64,000 nucleotides of DNA from the NCBI GenBank assembly GCA_021399435.1, contig JAJTUP010000021.1, forward strand, positions 620,001 through 684,000, in the 5' to 3' direction. The number at the start of each line of letters is the position of its first letter. Position 1 is the first letter of the stretch. Of the stretch, positions 1-10,940 are shown one piece after another. The stretch is from Diaporthe sp. PMI_573 (Eukaryota; Ascomycota; Sordariomycetes; Diaporthales; Diaporthaceae). A model generated the notes under the pieces. That model did no database searches, was not told the DNA's origin, and was given only the letters and a program-made list of their open reading frames with translations. A program made the translations under genes and the position numbers.

Positions 1-2795
1 CTAATACCGAGACGACCGCATTATGAAATGGATGGGCCTAGCATGTTATGGGAGTATTTCGAAAAGGAAGTCCGCAAAAGATTCTGTTCCGCATCAGAGC
101 ATGATCTGCACTCCGGTTTCACAGTGTAGGATTGCAAAAAAGTAGATGATATTTAATGGAAGGTTGTTCGAGAAACTCGATTCGATGTGGATGTGTGCGG
201 ATACTTGCGTATGACTATTCTCGGTGTGGTGCATATATGTGTATGAATGCCGAGGTGTGCCTGCCGACATCCCGAACTATCCCGAGTCATCAGCCCTATG
301 GCACCTATTCCGCTGCGGAGGGACAATGACTTCGAGTACCCCAAAGCTGAGTTTGGCTTTCTTCCCCATGAGTTTGTCTTCTCCACCATCTGGAACTTTA
401 CCTTGAGCTTAATCCTCTCATTGGCCTCCCCTCCCCCAGGTTCGAATGTCGGCGGTCGATGTGCCAGCAGTGCCTGGACCAGTGAACGCGGAACTGACCT
501 TTCCGAGGCGAAACTTCCGGGCGAAGGCCACCTAATCAGCAAGCGTCTCGGGGCGTTCACGTTGTCTTTAGTCAGGATGGCTAAGGCACCACCAGATGTC
601 TTAGTCATAAACTCTATCTGTTGATATATGCATAGAATATCTGTGTCTATAGATTCAACGTCCAAAGATCTTGGGGCCAAGAGTCATGTTCAGAGAGAGG
701 CTCACGATGCAGGGCTCAGCCGCGAGAACCCCGTTTGAGTCGAGAATTTCAACTGGTCAGATCCAGATGACCAGAAGCAACAAGAGAAATTGTGGACTGC
801 GAATTTCATACCAGAGCTTCTTCCCTAGCTTTATCTTCATTTCTGAAGGTTGTCTTTTGAACAGCCTGTTGTTTCGCGTCTGTTGTGCCGGCCAAGTACA
901 CAACCAAGCTCGGGCCAATGGTCTTACATAGATTCCCCGTCACTTCCCACTTTTTACCTCTCTCTCATCCCCACACATCAATCGAGAACCGCAAAGTCGA
1001 CTAAAAGAGAAGGGAATTGCAAACAACATGGATGCATTATCAACCAAACGAAAGCATCATTTTTATACGGCATTATGCTCAAGGAATTCCTGTCAATATG
1101 GAAAACGCACAGTGACCTTTATTAGTCTCAGTGTCCACCCCAGATGCGCTAAAACCCTTTCTTATTCCAGCAGCCTGGGGCGATGATCACCTCGATGCAA
1201 TGAGAGGATTCAAATGCCAGATTCAAATCAGTTGACTGCTGATAGGAGAGAAGAATGTAAGCTATGTGGGCTGGTATCAATTGAAGAAAGTGAGAGCATA
1301 CTTCTAGCGAAACATACAGTTATAGCCGAAATGAACTCTGTGATTGCTTTATCTGCTGTTGCAAAGCAAAGACAGAGAGCGGTTCGAGTTTATCCAGGGG
1401 CGACAACCGGCAACGGAGACAATCAAGGCTACAAACGATGGGCAATTCTACCGGCTTGGAAGTGTGGCGGCGGATTAGTACTTGCACAAGCACAGAGACT
1501 CTTCGAGGCGCATTGGAGTTTAGCAGAGCAACAACAAGACGTGACAATTACACTCCTGCCTTTCTACTCTATCTGGCTGACTGATCATGCCGTGACCTCA
1601 AGCATATGTGCGCTGCCCGGCCTGAGCATGGGGCTCCGTTTGATCCCAGGGTCAAGAAGTTCTGGCAGTCATGTCGGGATTTCGAGGCCAGTAGGTAATA
1701 ATATGGGGTTAGGGAGGGCTCCCAACCAACGTTGTCAGGGATTGCCAACAAGAGACAACAACATGTAAGATGACGTCTGTCCCGTTGGCTTTCGACGCCC
1801 GTGACGAGCGAATGCAGGCAACCAGGAACACGACATTGTCTCTTCGCCGCCACGAAAATGGCCGATGACGGCCGGTTAAACAAAGCGCCGGGGCCTTCGC
1901 TTTCTCGATGTCGAGCTAGGTTTTAAGGTTCGATAAGAATCACCAGCAATCTGTAAAGTATTCGAGGGGCGCGGGCCCTGGCGGAGAGACGGGGTGCACG
2001 AGGCCTGTCGGCTGGGGAGGAAGAGGGCGGGTGCAGCGCGGCTATGTACTTTTTCAGGATTAGGGCTTGTTGGTTGACTCGATGAGATCGAGTAAGAGAT
2101 GCGGAGTTTGTGGGGGAGTTTGTTGATAAGCCGCTAATCAGCCCTCTGACGCTTATCTATGCCATTCTAGCCTGTCCCCTGCACGCTATTCGGGTACCTG
2201 GTACCTCGGACGAACCGGCGAGACTGGCCAGACAAGGTGGTATCGGTACTTGAAATATGTCATGTCCAGCTCCGAGGGGATCCCGCTATCTTGCACCCAG
2301 CCATGAGTTACTCCCACGGTTCACGTGTGCTCTTTAGCTTTTTCCGCCGTGGCAGCCAATGGACATTGTCGGATTGACCGATTGCACAGGCCAAGAGGGC
2401 GCATATCTGATATCTCATCTCCTCGGCCGCTTGCGGAACGCTTGCGGAACTCGAGCCTAAGCCATCGGAGGGGGGTGGATCAACCAAGAGATCAGCATGG
2501 CCCACTGCTATCAGGGCTCTCTGGGCTCTCAGGGCTCTCTGCGCCCGACTAATAATGACTTACATGTCGTTATATGTCCTACGATTCCCGCACACCCTGC
2601 AGGGCAATCTCTGCTTCTGCTTCTGCCAGGGGTCTTCAGGTAGCTTGCACCCTAAAGTGGAAGAGTGGTCTTGGACGTGGGGATCTTATCAGGCTCAGGC
2701 GATGGGATCCCATAGTCGCACGACCACTTGCTCTTAGCCCCAGAAATATGACCTGGACAAACTCGCGCTCTGAGTGTATGCTCCCGTTCTAGGAG
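1..2795. other. Long region without a supportable gene
   Basis: No open frame here shows a recognisable domain, consistent splice signals or plausible protein composition; the frames at 153-680 and 1214-1768 look like chance frames. The last 700 bp are the likely upstream region of the permease gene at 3056. They hold three GATAAG-type sites (2125-2130 forward; 2152-2157 and 2685-2690 reversed), the core of fungal nitrogen GATA-factor sites. A short imperfect repeat of the CAGGGCTCTCTGGGCTCT type lies at about 2511-2543. I see no RNA gene. Confidence 0.5.
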
Positions 2796-2805
2796 TATAT
2801 ATAAA
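2796..2805 (+). promoter_or_regulatory. TATA box upstream of the NCS1 permease
   Basis: TATATATAAA lies about 250 bp upstream of the permease ATG at 3056 and is followed by a pyrimidine-rich leader. Position and sequence fit a core promoter TATA element. With the reversed GATAAG at 2685-2690 it suggests an inducible, nitrogen-responsive promoter. This is inferred from motifs only. Confidence 0.5.
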
Positions 2806-3055
2806 AAACCGCATATCCCCTCTGTCGTTCCCCCTCGGGAGCCTCTCGCGCCATAACTTCGAGTTTTCTTTGCGGCTTGTTCCATCCTGCTCCACCAAGG
2901 ACCCTGGGCACATACACACACCCAACGGCAGTCAGCCGTCTTGCCCCCCCGCTTACTCCAAAGCACCCTGGGTCCATCACTCCTCGCGTTGAACGCCTGC
3001 TCCTGAGACCACCGCTTCTACTCTGCGACAAATCGCAGCCCCACCAAAAACAGCC

Positions 3056-5044
3056 ATGGACCAGTCCAGGGGAGCTCGCCTCAGGCGATGGGGTGACAAG
3101 CTCGCCGTCGAGAACGAGCCTGGGCTGAACACCGCCCAACTGATGCTCACCAACCTCGACCTCAAGCCTGTCGAGCCCGAGCGCCGGCAGTGGGGGGCTT
3201 GGAACTTCGTGGGATTCTGGATTGCAGACAGCTTCAACATAAACACAGTAAGCAGCTTCTGCATACAATCTTAACCCCTTCCAGCAGAAACACCTCCCCT
3301 CTGTGGCATGAGCTGCAAAGAATGTGTCACGGTGCTGGATCACGTTGCCGGCTCTGAAACAGGCAATGACCATATTGTGAACATTGTCTCCCCTGATTTA
3401 TATGAAACCATTCCCTTGGTCCTTTGATAGCTGACTCTGGGTGCTGCAGTGGATGATCTCCTCGTCCATGGTCGTCGCCGGCCTCTCGTGGTGGCAGTCA
3501 TGGCTCTGCGTCTGGATCGGCTACAGCATCGCCGCGTGCTTCGTCTGCCTCACGGGAAGAATTGGCGCGACATATCATATTGGCTTTCCCGTTGTCAACC
3601 GGTCCTCCTTCGGTATCTGGGGTTCTCTCTGGCCGGTTTTCAACAGGGCTGCCATGGCCTGTATCTGGTACGGGGTTCAGTCTTATATCGGCGGGAGATG
3701 TGTTTATCTAATGATTCGATCCATCTGGAAGAGCTGGGTAAGTCGACTCCCACGTTACGGCGCCGCATACATCATCCGATTGCTAACACTGTATCGAAGG
3801 ACCGAGACACTATCCCAAATACGTTTCCCGAGGACTCTGGTACCACCACGGCGGACTGGGTCAGCTTCTTCCTCTTTTGGCTCATCTCCCTGCCGGCCAT
3901 TTGGTTTCCCGTGCACAAAATCCGCCACCTCTTCACGGTAAAGGCGTACTTTGTCCCCTGCGCTGGAATTGCCTTCCTCATCTGGGCCATCGTTCGCGCC
4001 GGTGGAATTGGCCCCATTGTCCACAAGCCAGCCACCATATCTGGATCGAAGCTGGCATGGGAGTTTGTCACCGGCGTGATGAGCGCCATCGCCAACTTCG
4101 CTACACTGATCGTGAATGACCCCGACTTCTCAAGATTTGCCACGAAACCCAAGGACGCGCTCTGGTCGCAACTGTTCACCATCCCACTGGGCTTCGCTGT
4201 GACTAGCTTCATCGGGATCTTCGTCTCGTCGAGTTCGGCCGTCATCTACAACAGCGAGCCCGTCTGGGACCCTCTCCTGCTGCTGGAGCATTTCATCGAC
4301 GACGGCGGCTCCGGGCAGCGCTTCGGCGTCTTCGTCATTGCGACGGCCTTTGCGCTGGCTCAGCTGGGCACCAACATTGCAGCAAACTCCGTCAGCGCGG
4401 GGACTGACTTGACGGCTCTATTCCCCCGGTTTCTGAACATCCGCCGGGGAGGCTACATTTGCGCCGCTGTTGGTCTGGCAATGTGCCCCTATACGCTCCT
4501 CACGGACTCCAACAAGTTCACCACATATTTGTCCGCGTACTCAGTTTTTCTTTCATCGATCGCCGGTGTCATGTGTGCGGACTACTACATCGTCAGGAAG
4601 GGCTACCTTGAGATCAAGGAGCTATACGATGCCCGAAAGACCGGGCCATACTATTTCACGTATGGCGTGCATTGGAGGGCTTATGTGGCCTACATGTAAG
4701 TTTTACAGAGGGCAAATACCTCCGTCTGAATTACCCTTTGCGTGAATAATACTAATGAGTTATGCTGTAGTGCGGGCATCCTCATCAATGTTGTGGGCTT
4801 CGCAGGCGCAATCGGACGCGACGTCCCCGAGGGAGCCAAGTACCTCTACAATGTCAATTTCTTCGGCGGCTTCATCGTTTCCGGAGTCGTATACTGGACA
4901 CTATGCAAGATATCTCCGGTCCCGGCGTGCAGCGACCACTGGATGGAAGTTGGCGATGCAATCGATGATATACAACTCGCATATGATGGCAGCGATATTG
5001 AGGAGAGGAATGATAAACTTGACGGAGACACGAAGATGGTATGA
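3056..5044 (+). CDS. NCS1-family nucleobase/allantoin permease (Fur4/Dal4/FurD-like)
   Basis: Four exons, 3056-3247, 3450-3737, 3800-4695 and 4771-5044, join in phase to give about 549 aa. The last intron carries an ACTAAT branch site. The product is a 12-helix plasma-membrane proton symporter of the NCS1 family (uracil, uridine, allantoin or related substrates). Family marks are the N-terminal NxDLxPVxxxRRxW region, the helix-3 segment around [22 protein letters not shown] in the cytoplasmic loop, and [21 protein letters not shown] in helix 8. The helix-3 and NDPDFSRFA motifs favour the Fur-type fungal branch over the Fcy purine-cytosine branch; the exact substrate cannot be read from the sequence. 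The C-terminal tail is acidic and cytosolic. A TATA box and GATA sites lie upstream. The gene converges on the RBR ligase with 217 bp between stop codons. Confidence 0.9.
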
Positions 5045-5261
5045 TCGACGAAGAAAATAAGTGCACTGGAAAATTAGCGAGCTCTTGAATAAATCTGTTT
5101 ACCCTGACCTGGTATTACTATCTCCATGAGTGCTATCGAAACTTGCTACATTGAACCGTAACACGACGTCCAATCCTCTGCGGCTCATACGAACAATCTC
5201 CTTGGGCAAACCCGAGGTCAACGACGCAGACGCAGTCGTAATGACATAGCGAGCTTTGTGC

Positions 5262-6692
5262 CTACTCAAATTGCACCACGGGTCCACCGAAGCAGTTTGC
5301 ACAACTATTCTCAATCCAAGGCCCGGTGCATACCCAACAGAACTCGCACCCACAAGGGCACGTCATGTGCATACTGTATTTTCCAAGGCCCTGTTAGCAT
5401 TTCGCAACAGACAAGAGGGATGGATAGGTGTCCAGAAACTTGCCATCCTTCATTCTTTTCAATTCTCTTGCCGCAGCCAGGACAAGCCTTGGTCGAGACC
5501 TCGATCAACTTCTCACTGTGCTCATCTTCCACCTTTCTCCGGAGAATCTCTTCAGCCCTTGCCTTCCTCTCCAGCTCCGCCCTCTCGCGTTCCTCCTCAT
5601 ACCGCCTCGCCTCCAGCCTCGCGCGCTCCTGCCGCTCCTCGCGTTCCTTACGCTCCCGAAGCTCTTGGCGCTGCCGCTGCTCACGCTCCCGCGCCTGAAC
5701 CGCTGCATTTTGCCTCTCCTCTCTCTCCTCCCGTCTCCTGTTGCTCTCATCAGCGGCGGCGGCGGTGGCGGCGGCCGCGTCCCGCCGCCGCTCCAAAACC
5801 CTCTCCATCCGCTCGCGCGCGCGTGTCACAGCCGCCTCCTCCCTGCGCTCCACCGTGACGCGCTCCTGATGTCGCTGGTTCTCGCTCCGAAAGTTCATGG
5901 GGTCAGCCCGGTAGCGGTCGTACTCATCGCAAGACATGTTCTCGTGTTGGGAGGAGGGCTGCTCTGGCCGTGGCTGCGTGGGGATTCCGTGTCGGAAGCA
6001 GAACTGCGTGTTGCAGGCCGCGCATGTGACAAACGGGCGGGCGTCGCCGCCCTCGTGGACCTGTCCAGAGTCGCAGTCTGGGTTGGGGCAGCGAGTGAAG
6101 TTGGGCATGTTTCTGACGGTTTGGTCGATCATGTGGGACAGGTGTCTGGCGGGATTTTGTGTCATCAATCCAAAATTGATCTGGTTCAAACGGGGAAGAT
6201 CACAGGACTTTCGATTGAGTTGAAGGCATGGGCTATTGTTTACTTACATCTTGAAAGTGTCAACATCAGCGTGTTCCTCGATCTCCTGTGGTACGAGCGG
6301 TCTGTTGCACATTGGGCACGTAAGAGACCCCTCTTTCCACTCCTTTGATTCCGTTTGTGACTTTATGTGCTGCTGCACACAAACCAGACACACATCTGAT
6401 AAGCATCTGCACTCGCTTTCTGCTGTGGTCTGCGGGTATAAATCGGTGTGCTTCTCTTCGTTGCAGATCTGGCACTCTTTAGCCAGATCCGCTACTCCTA
6501 GGTCATTACGCACTTCCGTTACGTGTGATAACGGTGTAGACGGCCTTGATTTCAGTATACTTGGGTTGCTGAGCTGGGCCACTTCTTCCTCCTGAAGCGC
6601 AAACGCCCTAGAGAAAGACACACATGTCAGTCAAATTCACAGGGTTAAGCGTCAAAAGCGTACAATTCGGCATCGGTGAGGAAATCAGCCAT
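5262..6692 (-). CDS. RING-IBR-RING (RBR) E3 ubiquitin ligase
   Basis: Exons 6692-6664, 6607-6248, 6145-5444 and 5373-5262 give 400 aa. RING1 has C55/C58, C76/C78, C83/C86 and C107/C110. The IBR has C149/C154, C171/C174, C179 and H182. RING2 has C351/C354, then C364-Met-His-Met-Thr-C369, C371, C373, C376 and C379. RBR ligases pass ubiquitin through a RING2 cysteine; by comparison with Parkin (GGCMHM) that residue is C364. Between IBR and RING2 lies about 130 residues of Glu/Arg/Lys-rich sequence (roughly 215-345), predicted to be one long charged helix. The last intron (5443-5374) uses a GC donor and splits the C364 codon; only this splice restores RING2. An in-frame upstream ATG at 6734 would add 14 residues; 6692 is chosen for its stronger context (A at -3, G at +4). 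Substrates are unknown. Confidence 0.85.
5374..5443 (-). other. GC-AG intron splitting the catalytic Cys codon of the RBR ligase
   Basis: Read on the minus strand, the exon ends in GGATG, the intron begins GCAAGT, has a GCTAAC branch site at 5399-5394 and ends TACAG, and the next exon begins TATGCACATGACG. Joining gives GGA-TGT-ATG-CAC-ATG, the RING2 motif Gly-Cys-Met-His-Met. No GT donor nearby restores this motif. The intron is 70 bp, phase 2, and has no in-frame stop when read through. Confidence 0.85.
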
Positions 6693-6734
6693 GTTTGGAC
6701 TGATATCATGACTCTGCCATTCTTCAGGCTCCAT

Positions 6735-7728
6735 ACACGTGGCTGTCTCTGTGGTTCGTACCTTGAAGAGATTTCAGAAGGTACAATTTGATCCGAAGAG
6801 CTTTCGGTAAGAACTGGAGTAGTTCTATCAGTGGCAGACAGTCCTGTTGTATCCGAATTGACGTACAGCGGCTGATTGAGAGAGCGCTGAGTACCGCCTG
6901 GATGAGGGGCCCTGGACGGGGGAATCTTAGGTATCGGGTTAAGGTATGGAGAGGGATGAGTGCGCGATGAGGCGAGAGAAGGCGATTGATAAACGACACC
7001 TCGGTATGGTTTTTGTCTAGCGTTGTATTTCATATCTGTAACTGACACTTTTTTTTTGAGGCCAGGACGGAGACAGATTAAGATGATTGACTTGGAGTAG
7101 TCGTAGTCTCAAAAGCGAAAGGTTCGCCAAATATGCTAATGCTCGTATGGCTTTTATAATATGCTTGCTGCAAGACAGTGAGTGAGTCAGCTTAATTTGA
7201 AGCCGTATCTCACTGTGACCGCAGATGCTCAGTGACAGATTAGACCAGCAAATCATCAATATTCTGATGTGTTAAAACATTATACTGTTAGATGGCGAGG
7301 CTGTGTCTGTATCCTAGAAGGCTGCCCTGGGGGAGAGGAGACGGAAACAGTTATGCTAGTCAGAGTATTTAAGCAGCTGTCAAGGCTTCATTTTTAATCA
7401 ATGTCCAGTCAAAAGTAGTTATTACAGCAGCAGACTTTGTATCTAACAAATTTGTCCCGGGCCAATTCACGGTGAAGCTATCTATGTGAATGGATAGATC
7501 ATATCACTGTTTAAAGGGCCCAGGATTTGACTTCACAATGATACATTAAAGAACTGTTGTCCTCAGCTTCAGGTAGAGCGCAGTATTATTGCAATACTCA
7601 GAGTTTTGTCCGCTCAACCGAAGACTTCCACCGCGTGCTGCCAGCCCCCCCCCCCCCGCCAAAAAGAAAACACACACACCCCCTCGACCCCTCTAGAAAC
7701 ACCCTAACTCTATCAAAGCATGATGCTC
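6735..7728. other. Intergenic region upstream of the RBR ligase
   Basis: This lies between the 5' end of the RBR gene and the 3' end of the secreted-protein gene, both on the minus strand. It is more AT-rich than its neighbours (about 7020-7560). A minus-strand open frame at about 7027-6770 encodes a Pro/Ser/Thr-rich stretch without a domain. It could be a real 5' exon of the RBR gene or chance. A run of 13 C lies near 7648. Confidence 0.35.
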
Positions 7729-8333
7729 TTAGTACTGGACAACAAAGCTGGAATCGCCACTGTACTGCTGGTAAACCGTCGAACCGGCGTTTATAACAGG
7801 GAAATCGGCCTTGTCCCAAACCTTGGAAGCGGCGAGGCCCTGCTGAGCATCAACGAGGATCAGAGTGTAGTTCTCCCCGGACTCGATGGCACTAAAGGAC
7901 CAGGAAATAGACGGGTCCGCACAAGCGGTGAAGGGAACATCAGGAAGAGTGTAGGCGGTGGTGAACGAGGCGTTGCAATTAGTCGGGGCAGGCATCAAGT
8001 CGGTGGCGACGTTGAAGCTGAAGCTGAGAACAAATTGTGTTAGCTGGCAGCCTCAACACTCCCGTCCGCTTGCTGTCGGCCCCGTTTGTTTCCCTTTTCC
8101 TTGGCGACTGGTCTGCCTACATGCACACAGAACATGGACTGTGAATGTAGCTACTCGAGAAAAAGCAAGCAGGAGAAGAGACCAGCTCGTAGTTACCTGC
8201 AAAGAGTGCCGTGAGGAATACAGCCGGCACTGAATTCGGACACATCGAATTCTTGGGCTATGGCTCGCTGCTTGATGGGGTTTGCAGAAGCAACCGCAAG
8301 AAGGGCCATAGCAGAAACGAGTGAGGACTTCAT
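7729..8333 (-). CDS. Small secreted cysteine-containing protein, possible effector-like protein
   Basis: Two exons, 8333-8197 and 8023-7729, joined across a 173 bp intron (donor GTAACT, branch CTAAC, acceptor CTCAG) give 143 aa. Residues 1-18 form a typical signal peptide (basic start, hydrophobic ALLAVASA core, Ala-x-Ala-like cleavage before Asn-Pro). The mature protein has cysteines at CIPHGTLC, TNC and FTAC, an SxSWSF segment and a Tyr/Val-rich C-terminal strand, consistent with a small extracellular beta-rich fold held by disulfides. I do not recognise a characterised family with certainty. Its size and cysteines resemble small secreted proteins sometimes annotated as elicitor-like in plant-associated fungi, but that is only a resemblance. 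A TATAAATA element lies about 130 bp upstream. Confidence 0.75.
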
Positions 8334-8462
8334 TTTCGAAAATGAATGAGGATGAATTCGGTTGACAGGCGAGTGTAATGTTTTTCGAGGATGGTTTAGG
8401 CGCACTGCTGGTGATGAGTCTATGAACCTTCAATGGTGCTTTCCATGGCTTAGGGGAGGGCG

Positions 8463-8470
8463 TATTTATA
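8463..8470 (-). promoter_or_regulatory. TATA box of the small secreted protein gene
   Basis: TATAAATA on the minus strand, about 130 bp upstream of the ATG at 8333. Spacing and sequence fit a core promoter element; expression level or conditions cannot be told. Confidence 0.5.
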
Positions 8471-9179
8471 TTATTTCGCGGTCTCAATTAATAGCTGCAT
8501 ACCCAGGCAGAAGCACGTAGCGTGATGAGGTCTTCCTGCTGCTCAGTGTAGCCGCGCTGAGTGAGCACGAGAAGTTCGTTCGTATTCCAATCCAGGTTTC
8601 GCCCCTAGCGTCGAAGCAGCCTGCACGACAGACTGACGTTGAATGTCTGGTTGAGAGACAGCATTTTGTTTACAAATGTTACTCTAATTTGTCTACCATC
8701 GCATCACGAGATCGGGTGTAACCCCTCCTTTTCCACGCATGCGGAAACGGACGTAACTTGTCACGTTGCGTGCAAAAAGTACAGGATGTACTCAAAGCCT
8801 GGTTGGTGCTGTATTATACATTGATGCCTCTCACTGAAAGTCCTCTCGAGTATCGTGGCATATCAAACGCACATCTGCGAATATGTATTTCGTATAGGGC
8901 GAGCTAACAGGGCACCCTCTCGTGTTGAGTAGGTGTAGAAGACCCCACTATCAACAGGTGTATTCGCAGTAATCTGAAGTCCGGATGCCGGCCCTAGTAT
9001 GCCGAGTGCCAGGGTGAGCAGCTAGTGATTTATTCCATGCCCTCCACGGGAATTATTGATAGCACCGAATCTCCTCGCCTTGGCCTCAGGTGAATAGACC
9101 GAACTCCTCATTCGGCGGTGGGAAATGACTGCGGGTTCAGCTTTCGCTCTTCAGCAGTCCACGAGCGCCAACCGAAACG
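8471..9179. other. Divergent intergenic region
   Basis: This lies between the divergently transcribed secreted-protein gene (minus) and carboxylesterase gene (plus). I find no RNA gene, repeat or credible open frame. It presumably holds both promoters. Confidence 0.5.
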
Positions 9180-10940
9180 ATGAGGTGTTGCACCATTGGA
9201 CGACTTGGCTGTGTCGCGTCACAAGTCTGCGCAACGGTAGCATATGCGTCACTCGATTACAACTGCGTCGCTAGGGATACAGAGGACGGGGACTTCCGTG
9301 GACATCACAGCACCCATCAGACTTCGGTGTGTGAATGGCTTGGCATCCCGTACGCGCAAGCCCCGGTCGGCGACCTGAGATTTGCACCACCTGTGAAGCC
9401 ATCCTCATCGAATGGCACCTTCGACGCCGACATATATGTGAGTCGCTGTAGTGACACAATACGAGCACAGTGTTGATCTGACAGATGTCTCAACGCAGGG
9501 CTACGACTGTCCTCAAACCCAGTCCAGGTTGTTTGCATATCCAAATGCGACTGACCAATACGCTCGAGTCTACGCAAACTTCGTCAACTCGCTCAATAAT
9601 ACTCAGAGCGAAGACTGCTTGACATTGAATGTCTGGTCAAAGCCGGCTGAGGGTCCCGGGACAGATGTCGCTGGTGGTGCCGGCCTGAAGCCTGTACTTG
9701 TCTGGATTTATGGAGGCCGTTTTTCGGCCGGAACCAGCAATACGCCATTCTATCATGGAGGGTTTTTGGCGGATGCCCAGGACGTTGTGGTGGTGACATT
9801 CAACTTTCGCATGAACATATTCGGCTTTCCCGGTGCACCTGAGCTCGAGGTCAAGAACCTCGCCCTCTTAGATCAGCGCCTGGCCGTATCGTGGGTCCAA
9901 GCCAAAATTGGTGCCTTCGGCGGCGACCCTTCTCGGATAACAATTGCTGGACAGTCGTCTGGCTCTTGGGCTGTGAATAACTGGCCTTATGCCTTCCAGG
10001 GTGTGAGTCGTTTGCTTCCATGCCCTCTCCCTCTTTGGCCTCACAATGCCACGCGTGAAGACGGAGTCGAGGTTGAACCTTCTCGACGCTGACTGGATAT
10101 TCATACAAGGACCCCATTGTTTCGGGGCTTGTCTCCCATTCCGGCAACGTCTTCTCCTTTGACAGCAACAGCGCCGAGCTAGCTGCCTGGAACTGGTACA
10201 ATGTTACGAGGTCGCTTGGGTGTGGTGCTTCAGAGTCGACCATCGAGTGCATGCGCTCGCCCAATGTCACTATCGACTCCATTCTTGCCGCCGCCGCCCG
10301 TGTGCCTACGACCGGCGCAGGAAGTCGCGCTCTCCCAGCCTTCCAGATCACCCAAGACAACCGCACCGTGTTTCCAAGGTCCGAGTATGTTTCGAGGCTT
10401 GCCTCGGGGAACCTAGCACGTATCCCAAGCCTGCTGGTGCAGACCGACCACGAGTCCGGCTTCTATAGGATCTCAGCGTTGGCGAGGGGCACAGTGCTCC
10501 CTGAAAGCGACTGGACGCTGTTTGAACAGCAGACGTTCACCTGCCCGCTGGCAGCGGACGCACGTGGGCGGGCGGAGCTCGGCCTGACGAGCTATCGCGC
10601 GCGGTACATGGCCGACTGGGATAACCTGCGACTCTTCTACCAGCCTGACCCACCCTACACCAGCGGAGCTTACCACGGGTCAGACATCAATATGATTGTT
10701 GGCAACACAGAGGGCGTTAGTGGCATTGTACCTTCGGCCGAGGGTGTGAAGCTCACACAGACTATGCAAAAGGCGTGGGCTGCTTTTGCCGCTGACCCGT
10801 CAGATGGCCTCGCATCTGTGATGGGTTGGCCAAAGTATCAGGCTAGCTCCGATACGCTGCTCCTGCTGGGCTATAACACCACTTCAGCTGTGAGGTTTGC
10901 AGACCCCATGGCATATGATTTCGTTTGTCAGGGGGCTTAG
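9180..10940 (+). CDS. Carboxylesterase type B (alpha/beta-hydrolase)
   Basis: Exons 9180-9437, 9499-10002 and 10110-10940 join in phase 0 to give about 530 aa, near the family's usual 530-580. Family marks are WLGIPYAQAPVGDLRF, the EDCLTLNVW motif, the nucleophile elbow GQSSG with Ser239, an acid in HESG (Glu369) and the histidine in YHGSD (His443). Type B carboxylesterases hydrolyse carboxylic esters, usually outside the cell. Two oxyanion-hole positions are unusual: the GGGF motif reads GGRF (Arg160), and the residue after the nucleophile is Ser, not Ala. The start is uncertain: the first 30 residues are not a clean signal peptide, and the segment from about residue 33 to 50 does not match the family well, so an extra 5' intron or another start is possible. 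Confidence 0.8.

Noticed and set aside
425..450. tRNA-like B box (GGTTCGAATG)
   Set aside because: No matching A box, acceptor stem or T run. Similar partial matches at 36880 and 62430 also fail.
153..680. 175-codon minus-strand open frame at the left end
   Set aside because: No domain, odd composition and no splice or promoter support; overlaps equally open plus-strand frames.
1214..1768. 184-codon plus-strand open frame
   Set aside because: No recognisable motif, and similarly long frames occur on the other strand. Treated as chance.
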